This document shows positions 22,206 through 26,925 of a DNA stretch of 26,925 nucleotides, piece after piece. The notes under the pieces were generated by a model that worked only from the letters and a program-made list of their open reading frames with translations, made no database searches and was not told where the DNA came from. The first letter of the stretch is position 1; each line of letters begins with the position of its first letter. Source of the stretch: Alistipes sp. (lineage in GTDB: Bacteria; Bacteroidota; Bacteroidia; Bacteroidales; Rikenellaceae). The stretch lies in assembly GCA_020026395.1 (NCBI GenBank), contig JAHHQM010000016.1:1-26925 (forward strand), written 5' to 3'. Both the position numbers and the translations under genes were made by a program.

Positions 22206-23591
22206 ATGGCAAATAAAATACCGCGCGTTCCCGTTCGTGAACAAGATCCGAAGGTGCGCGCTACCAATTTCGAGGAGGTCTGCCACGGTTACGACCTTGA
22301 AGAGGCTGTTTTGGAGGCCTCGCGTTGCTTGCATTGCAAGAATCCGCGTTGTGTGAATGCCTGCCCCGTAAGTGTTCGCATTCCCGATTTCATCGCCGCC
22401 CTGCACGAGCGTGATTTGCAGAAGGCTTCGGATGTCATCGCACAGGATTCGTCGTTGCCGTCGATTTGCGGTCGTGTTTGTCCGCAGGAGACGCAGTGCG
22501 AGGGTTCGTGCGTTCTGGGCATCAAGGGCGAACCGGTGGCTATCGGTAAGCTGGAGCGTTTCGTGGGTGACTGGAAGTTGAATCACGGTGCAAAAACCGT
22601 CAATGATACCCCGAAGAACGGTCATAAGATCGCCATCATCGGTAGTGGCCCTTCGGGTCTGGCCTGCGCAAGCGACCTGGCCAAGTGGGGCTATGAGGTG
22701 AAGATCTTCGAGGCTCTGCACAAGGTCGGTGGTGTGTTGGTTTACGGTATTCCCGAATTCCGTCTGCCGAAAGACCGCATCGTTGCCCGTGAGGTCGAGG
22801 AGGTGAAGAGCCTCGGCGTCGAGATCGAAACCGACGTCATCGTGGGTCGTACCGTCACGATCGACTCGCTGATGGACGAAGAGGGCTACGAAGCCGTATT
22901 TATCGGTTCGGGTGCGGGTCTTCCGCGTTTCATGAATATCCCCGGTGAGAACCTCAACGGTGTGGTTTCGGCCAACGAGTTCCTGACGCGTACCAACCTG
23001 ATGCACGCTTACGATCCGAGTTACGATACCCCGATTTATGTCGGTCAGAAGGTCGTTGTTGTCGGTGGTGGTAACGTGGCCATGGATGCCGTACGTACCG
23101 CAAAGCGTCTGGGTGCCGATTCGGTGATCGTTTACCGTCGTGGCGAGGAGGAACTCCCCGCACGTAAGGAGGAGGTACACCACGCAAAGCAGGAGGGTAT
23201 CGAGTTCCGTATGCTGACCAACCCCGTCGAGGTGTTGGGCGACGACAAAGGCTGGGTACGCGGTATCCGCTGTGTCGAGATGGAGCTGGGTGAGCCCGAT
23301 GCGAGCGGTCGTCGTTCGCCGATCGTCAAGGAGGGTTCGGAGTTCGATATGGAGTGCGATGTAGTCATCATGGCACTGGGTACGATGCCCAACCCGATGT
23401 TGGCTCATTCGACCACAGGTCTGGAGACCAACCGCAAAGGCTGTCTGGTGGCAACCGAAGAGGGTGCAACGACCCGCGAGGGTGTGTTCGCAGGTGGTGA
23501 TGCCGTAACGGGTGCCGCAACCGTAATCCTCGCCATGGGTGCCGGCCGTAAGGCTGCCAAGGCCATCGACGAGTACATCAAGTCGAAATAA
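22206..23591 (+). CDS. gltA: NADPH-dependent glutamate synthase-like large subunit (NfnB/GltA type)
   Basis: The 461-residue flavoprotein is the partner of the preceding gene. The N-terminal ferredoxin-like region has two cysteine sets: Cys41, Cys44, Cys49, Cys53 and Cys88, Cys92, Cys98, Cys102, for two [4Fe-4S] clusters. FAD binding uses IIGSGPSG (144-151), and a second dinucleotide fold VVVVGGGNVAMDAVRTAKR binds NADPH. The C-terminal ATREGVFAGGDAVTGAATVI is the classic FAD motif. The start at 22206 is chosen because homologues begin MANKIPR; an upstream in-frame ATG lies inside the previous gene. There is no glutamate synthase large subunit nearby, so an NfnB role is more likely than glutamate synthesis. 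A strong terminator follows. Confidence 0.92.
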   Translation: MANKIPRVPVREQDPKVRATNFEEVCHGYDLEEAVLEASRCLHCKNPRCVNACPVSVRIPDFIAALHERDLQKASDVIAQDSSLPSICGRVCPQETQCEGSCVLGIKGEPVAIGKLERFVGDWKLNHGAKTVNDTPKNGHKIAIIGSGPSGLACASDLAKWGYEVKIFEALHKVGGVLVYGIPEFRLPKDRIVAREVEEVKSLGVEIETDVIVGRTVTIDSLMDEEGYEAVFIGSGAGLPRFMNIPGENLNGVVSANEFLTRTNLMHAYDPSYDTPIYVGQKVVVVGGGNVAMDAVRTAKRLGADSVIVYRRGEEELPARKEEVHHAKQEGIEFRMLTNPVEVLGDDKGWVRGIRCVEMELGEPDASGRRSPIVKEGSEFDMECDVVIMALGTMPNPMLAHSTTGLETNRKGCLVATEEGATTREGVFAGGDAVTGAATVILAMGAGRKAAKAIDEYIKSK

Positions 23592-23650
23592 TTCGGATGG
23601 TTCGAAGGGTGCGCCTTTTCGAGGTGCAGTCTTTAAGATCCGTTTCAATA

Positions 23651-23684
23651 TCCCTGTCCCCGTTTGGGGACGGGGATTCTTTTG
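23651..23684 (+). terminator. Terminator of the NfnAB-like operon
   Basis: TCCCTGTCCCC (23651-23661) pairs with GGGGACGGGGA (23666-23676) with one wobble and a GTTT loop, followed by TTCTTTT. Confidence 0.85.
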
Positions 23685-23922
23685 TTTGGGGGCGAGAGGC
23701 AAGGGGGCGCGGAAAGGCGGGGCAGAGGTGCGCGGATTTTTTTTGGAGGGCGAGTGGAGGCGATGCGAGGGCGGAGAAGTGTGGACGGAGAAGTGTGCGG
23801 AGATGGCGTGGACGATTCGGTCGGAAAGGGAGGTGACGTGATGGTTGGAGGCCGCTGCTTGTCGGGCGGAAATGGGGCACTCGCCCTCTTTTTTCGGGGC
23901 AAAAGGCGGTCGGCATCGGATT
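23685..23922. other. G-rich gene-free stretch with a 12-base direct repeat
   Basis: No gene is supported. The plus strand is very rich in G and purines. CGGAGAAGTGTG occurs at 23772-23783 and again at 23786-23797. Open frames here on both strands look like composition artefacts. Confidence 0.5.
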
Positions 23923-23938
23923 TGTTCCATGTGGAACC
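23923..23938. other. parS-like near-palindrome
   Basis: TGTTCCATGTGGAACC has arms GTTCC and GGAAC around ATGT. It differs at one base from a known ParB-binding parS sequence of Pseudomonas (TGTTCCACGTGGAACC). It lies in intergenic DNA. It has no T tract, so it is not an obvious terminator. Function is unproven. Confidence 0.4.
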
Positions 23939-24012
23939 GTGAAAAATGGGATTTTACGGACGGGAATCTGCATAAAAGTCCGCGAAGATGTGCGTTTTTT
24001 AGAATTTATGCT

Positions 24013-24020
24013 TAAATTTG
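24013..24020 (+). promoter_or_regulatory. -7 box of the aqpZ promoter
   Basis: TAAATTTG is a full match to TAnnTTTG, 23 bases before the start codon. No good -33 box was found at the expected distance. Confidence 0.5.
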
Positions 24021-24043
24021 ATCAACTCTAAAACCTTAGAATT

Positions 24044-24718
24044 ATGAAAAAGTATCTTGCTGAAATGTTCGGAACTATGGTGCTCGTTCTGATGGGTTGC
24101 GGCGCGGCCATCTTCAATGGCGGTTGCGGTACCGTGCCTCAGGTTCTGACCGTGGCTTTTGCATTCGGTCTGTCGGTTGTGGCTATGGCACATGCCATCG
24201 GCGGTGTGTCGGGTTGCCACATCAACCCCGCAATCACGCTCGGTGTATGGCTCTCGGGTCGCATCAGCGGTAAAGATGCCGGTTGCTATATGCTGTTCCA
24301 GGTGATCGGTGCATTGATCGGTTCGACGTTGCTCTATGTTCTGACGAAGAACATCGACATGACTTACGCCACCACGACGGGTGCCAATGCCCTCCAAAAC
24401 GGCGTTTCGGTTGCAGGAGGTGTCCTCGCCGAGATCATCTTCACGTTTGTATTTGTCCTCGTCGTACTGGGTGCCACCGACGCGAAGAAGGGGGCCGGTA
24501 ACCTGGCAGGTCTGGCCATCGGTCTGACCCTCGTTCTGGTACACATCGTCTGCATCCCCATCACGGGTACTTCGGTCAATCCCGCACGTTCGATCGCTCC
24601 CGCCCTGTTCGAGGGTGGCGCTGCTTTGAGCCAGCTGTGGATCTTCATCGTTGCCCCGATGATCGGTGCTGCATTCTCGGCACTCGTATGGCGCATCCTC
24701 TCTTACGAGAAAGAATAA
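24044..24718 (+). CDS. aqpZ: Aquaporin Z
   Basis: The 224-residue inner membrane protein is an MIP-family water channel with six spans and two half-helices. The two NPA motifs are at 61-63 (HINPAITLG) and 179-181 (SVNPARS). Arg182 and His167 occupy the selectivity-filter positions of water-specific aquaporins, and a Phe in VAFAFG (about 40) fits the remaining one, so it probably passes water rather than glycerol. Length is typical. It is a single gene between a parS-like site and its own terminator. Confidence 0.95.
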   Translation: MKKYLAEMFGTMVLVLMGCGAAIFNGGCGTVPQVLTVAFAFGLSVVAMAHAIGGVSGCHINPAITLGVWLSGRISGKDAGCYMLFQVIGALIGSTLLYVLTKNIDMTYATTTGANALQNGVSVAGGVLAEIIFTFVFVLVVLGATDAKKGAGNLAGLAIGLTLVLVHIVCIPITGTSVNPARSIAPALFEGGAALSQLWIFIVAPMIGAAFSALVWRILSYEKE

Positions 24719-24740
24719 AACAACTGAATAACAACTATTT

Positions 24741-24773
24741 AAGCCATCTTCCATCGTGGAAGATGGCTTTTTT
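24741..24773 (+). terminator. aqpZ terminator
   Basis: AAGCCATCTTCCA (24741-24753) pairs perfectly with TGGAAGATGGCTT (24757-24769) around TCG, and a T6 run follows. Confidence 0.92.
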
Positions 24774-24951
24774 GTGGCCTTCGTCCGAAACTTTTGCCCG
24801 ATATTTGCTCTTGGTGGGGGCAGGTGAGCCCGTCGAAAAGGGCACACCGAAATCGGGAGCGTGTTTCCGAACGGATTCGGGACAACTCCACACACTCCGC
24901 ATTCCGAAAACCGCTGCGTTGGGAGTTGGCGCGGGTAAATGGACAAAAGCC

Positions 24952-25642
24952 ATGAAAAAACTACTTGTATTTTTGTTTGTCGCATTGGGCGTACTGCCGT
25001 TTTGCGCGTGTGGCGATGATGATCAGGCCGTGGTCTATGACGAGACCGAGGCACGCACCTATCTGAAACAGTTGTTCACCGATGCCAACGGTGTGAAATG
25101 GCAAAACAACACGTTGTGGAACTCCGCCGCCCCCATCAACGATTGGTACGGCGTGGATTTCAAGAGCGGATGCCTGACCGTCGATCTGAAGGAGAACCGT
25201 CTGAACGGAACGGCCTCTTTCGAGGGGTGTAACTTCCTCTCTTCGGTGGATTTGAGCAAGAACCAGCTGCGCGAAATCGCGTTGAACGACTGCGCCGTGC
25301 TGATGAAGATCGATTGTGAGGGTTGTGTTGGTCTTAAGGAGTTGCGCGTGGATGTCCGTTGCTGACGGAGCTGGATTGCGACGATGCGGATATTGCGATG
25401 TTGGATTTGAGCGGGGATATGTTGCTCGAGAAATTGGAATGCGACTGTTGCCGCAATCTTCAGTCGTTGGATCTGACCACCTCACCGACCATGCGCTGGT
25501 TGGAGGGCAACGATTGCGCGTCGCTGAAAAGCCTCGATTTGTCGCGTTGTCAGAAACGGTTTTCGTATGGGAAGGATTTGCGCTGATCGACTATACGGGA
25601 TGGATCTTCGACGGAGAACCCAACTTTGTGATGCGCAAATAG
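24952..25642 (+). pseudogene. Leucine-rich-repeat lipoprotein, broken by two frameshifts
   Basis: The reading frame opens with a lipoprotein signal (MKKLLVFLFVALG, lipidated Cys20 before GDDD). It continues as short leucine-rich repeats of the Bacteroidota type (VDLSKNQLREIALNDC, LMKIDCEGC) until a stop at 25365. The same repeat pattern resumes in another frame from about 25347 (GCPLLTELDCDDADIAMLDL) to about 25555. It ends in the third frame as TVFVWEGFALIDYTGWIF, stopping at 25642. Both shifts equal -1. The first fits loss of one copy of a GGAT tandem near 25350, the second loss of one A in the AAA run near 25555. The intact protein would be about 230 residues, surface-exposed, of unknown function. 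Sequencing error is possible. Confidence 0.75.
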
Positions 25643-25657
25643 GAACTCATAGGAAAC

Positions 25658-25693
25658 AAAAACGCTTACCTCATCACGAGGTAAGCGTTTTTT
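25658..25693. terminator. Bidirectional terminator between LRR pseudogene and rplI
   Basis: AAACGCTTACCTC (ending 25672) pairs with GAGGTAAGCGTTT (from 25678) around a five-base loop, with A runs on the left and T6 on the right, so it serves both converging units. Confidence 0.92.
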
Positions 25694-25710
25694 ATATTTG
25701 GGGACGACCC

Positions 25711-26148
25711 TTACTCGGCAACAACCGAGAATTTGATCGTAGCCTTAACATCGCGGTGCAACTTGGCAACAGCCTCGTACTCACCTACGGTGTTGATGGC
25801 CTCAACGGTGATGTTCTTGCGATCTACGTTGATCTCCTTGGCAGCCAGAGCGTCAGCCAGGTCGTTAGCGGTAACGGTACCGAACAAACGGCCTTCCTCA
25901 GCCTTCATGGTGATCGTCAGCTGGATGTTGGCGATGGTCTCGGCCAATGCCTGAGCGTCAGCAAGGATCTTGGCGTCCTTGTGAGCGCGCTGTTTCAAGT
26001 TCTCTGCGAGCACTTTCTTTGCAGCTGCGGTAGCAGCCTTTGCATAGCCCTGAGGAATCAGGTAGTTGTTCGCATAACCGGGCTTTACGTTTACGATATC
26101 GTTGGCGTAACCCAGTTTCTCCATATCTTTAATCAGAATTACTTCCAT
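25711..26148 (-). CDS. rplI: 50S ribosomal protein L9
   Basis: The 145-residue ribosomal protein binds 23S rRNA near the L1 stalk. The N-terminal domain shows the L9 signature with MEVILIKDMEKLG and GYANNYLIPQGYA (24-36). A long Ala/Lys helix (about 37-75) links to the C-terminal domain (about 80-145), which contains GRLFGTVTANDLADAL. It is the last gene of the rpsF-rpsR-rplI operon, 18 bases after rpsR, with an unusually good Shine-Dalgarno sequence (GGAGGAG) before its start. It ends at a terminator shared with the facing pseudogene. Confidence 0.97.
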   Translation of the reverse strand: MEVILIKDMEKLGYANDIVNVKPGYANNYLIPQGYAKAATAAAKKVLAENLKQRAHKDAKILADAQALAETIANIQLTITMKAEEGRLFGTVTANDLADALAAKEINVDRKNITVEAINTVGEYEAVAKLHRDVKATIKFSVVAE

Positions 26149-26166
26149 TTCGTCTCCTCCTTTTAA

Positions 26167-26445
26167 TTATTTCATGCAATCGGTTACGAAGGGCAGGATG
26201 GCCAGGTGACGCGCACGCTTAACAGCCTGTGCAACCTTCTTCTGGAATTTCTGCGAAGTACCGGTCAGACGACGGGGCAGAATCTTACCCTGCTCGTTGA
26301 GGAACTTCTTCAAGAACTCACCGTCCTTGTAATCTACATACTTGATACCGAGTTTTTTGAAACGGCAATATTTCTTCTTCTTTACGTCAACCGATACGGG
26401 GTTGAGGTATCTGATTTCAGATTGTGCTTTGTTGTCCTGTGCCAT
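26167..26445 (-). CDS. rpsR: 30S ribosomal protein S18
   Basis: The 92-residue basic protein matches S18, which pairs with S6 on the platform of the small subunit. KKKYCRFKKLGIKYVDYKD and ILPRRLTGTSQKFQKKVAQAVKRARHLAILPF are the conserved family segments. The start lies three bases after the rpsF stop, and GGAGGAG before it overlaps the end of rpsF, so translation is coupled. Confidence 0.97.
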   Translation of the reverse strand: MAQDNKAQSEIRYLNPVSVDVKKKKYCRFKKLGIKYVDYKDGEFLKKFLNEQGKILPRRLTGTSQKFQKKVAQAVKRARHLAILPFVTDCMK

Positions 26446-26448
26446 GGT

Positions 26449-26793
26449 TTACTCCTCCTGTTTTTTAGAAAGTTTAGCACGACGCTTTGCCGAGTACTCT
26501 ACGGCATACTTGTCCTGCTTGAAAGTTAAGAAGCGGATCACGCGCTCGTCGCGACGGAAGTTGGTCTCAAGCGTGTCGACGATCTTGCCTTCGCCCGTGA
26601 ACTCGATCAGGAAATAGAAACCGGTGGTCTTCTTCTGAATCGAGTAAGCGAGCTTCTTCAAGCCCCATGCCTCTTTATTCACAATCTGACCGCCGTTCTC
26701 GGTGATGACACCTTGGAATTTGTCAGCCACTTCCTGTACCTGTGCTTCAGACAGAACCGGCGTGACGATGAAAACGGTTTCGTAATTGTTCAT
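26449..26793 (-). CDS. rpsF: 30S ribosomal protein S6
   Basis: The 114-residue protein matches S6, partner of S18. MNNYETVFIVTP is the usual opening, and GLKKLAYSIQKKTTGFYFLIEF is the conserved centre. The C-terminus is short, basic and glutamate-ended (KKQEE). It is the first gene of the operon, with a promoter box about 40 bases upstream. In several bacteria the S6-S18 complex binds this leader for feedback, but no such structure could be confirmed here. Confidence 0.97.
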   Translation of the reverse strand: MNNYETVFIVTPVLSEAQVQEVADKFQGVITENGGQIVNKEAWGLKKLAYSIQKKTTGFYFLIEFTGEGKIVDTLETNFRRDERVIRFLTFKQDKYAVEYSAKRRAKLSKKQEE

Positions 26794-26833
26794 AATGATG
26801 AATTAATTTAAATTTAGTCCCATTTCGGGAGGG

Positions 26834-26841
26834 CAAAGGTA
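26834..26841 (-). promoter_or_regulatory. -7 box of the rpsF operon
   Basis: The minus strand reads TACCTTTG, a full match to TAnnTTTG. The upstream region is T- and A-rich without a clear TTTG at the expected distance. The remaining bases to 26925 hold no recognised gene. Confidence 0.65.
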
Positions 26842-26925
26842 GGAAGAATATTTTGAAAAAAAAATTAATTACGCTTTTTTCTCGTTGAAAATCTGCATTT
26901 CAGGGGTTTTCTAAAGGGGCGGGAA

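Noticed and set aside
23597..23836. Short plus-strand frames after gltA
   Set aside because: They run through a strong terminator and G-rich DNA, have no family resemblance and no ribosome site.
22134..23930. 598-codon open frame on the minus strand
   Set aside because: Antisense to gltA, which has unmistakable cluster and FAD motifs; it also crosses the terminator.
24637..24951. In-frame N-terminal extension of the LRR lipoprotein
   Set aside because: It would overlap aqpZ and its terminator and hide the signal peptide that begins at 24952.
26794..26833. S6-S18 feedback leader structure
   Set aside because: Only a four-base TCCC/GGGA hairpin is visible, too weak to claim the known regulatory motif.

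Overview
The window comes from a chromosome of a Bacteroidota bacterium, most likely order Bacteroidales and possibly close to Alistipes (Rikenellaceae). The genus is an inference from protein texture and moderately high GC. The phylum is well supported. Promoters follow the Bacteroidota pattern (TTTG, about 19-20 bases, then TAnnTTTG) at many places. The bamD-rpoZ-coaBC-recN cluster, the Rpb6-like omega subunit, a DUF1573 protein and the NfnAB-type flavoprotein pair all fit. No rRNA, CRISPR array, transposase or prophage gene was seen. Most of the window is housekeeping DNA.

Layout. 1-4330: a plus-strand operon of envelope biogenesis, transcription, coenzyme A and DNA repair genes (bamD, rpoZ, coaBC, recN), ended by a terminator shared with the facing unit. 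4346-8177: a minus-strand unit dnaX-tyrS-folB. 8277-10988: clpB with a phased repeat upstream. 11057-12935: a divergent pair, a family 2 glycosyltransferase and a GNGPS-motif (DUF115/GT42-like) protein, driven by two overlapping promoters. 12986-14854: a minus-strand two-gene unit, a hemerythrin-LuxR regulator followed by a Zn-type cation diffusion facilitator. 15009-17848: a low-complexity aromatic lipoprotein and a FadL/OmpP1-like outer membrane barrel. 18109-20013: tRNA-Ser, an AT-richer lipoprotein island, tRNA-Val and tRNA-Asn. 20014-24718: a DUF1573 protein, the NfnAB-like oxidoreductase pair and aquaporin Z. 24952-25642: a leucine-rich-repeat lipoprotein broken by two frameshifts. 25711-26793: rpsF-rpsR-rplI on the minus strand.

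Most notable observations. (1) dnaX carries a run of ten A residues exactly where domain III ends; slippage either way gives a stop within three codons, so it probably makes a short gamma form. (2) coaBC carries a second run of ten A residues at the CoaC/CoaB junction. (3) A transcription factor fusing a RIC/ScdA-like di-iron hemerythrin to a LuxR helix-turn-helix shares an operon with a metal exporter that has a natural ten-histidine N-terminus. (4) Four TGAC half-sites about one helical turn apart precede clpB. (5) Two promoters are interleaved almost symmetrically between the glycosyltransferase genes. (6) A parS-like near-palindrome lies between gltA and aqpZ. No complete unknown defence or mobile system is visible.
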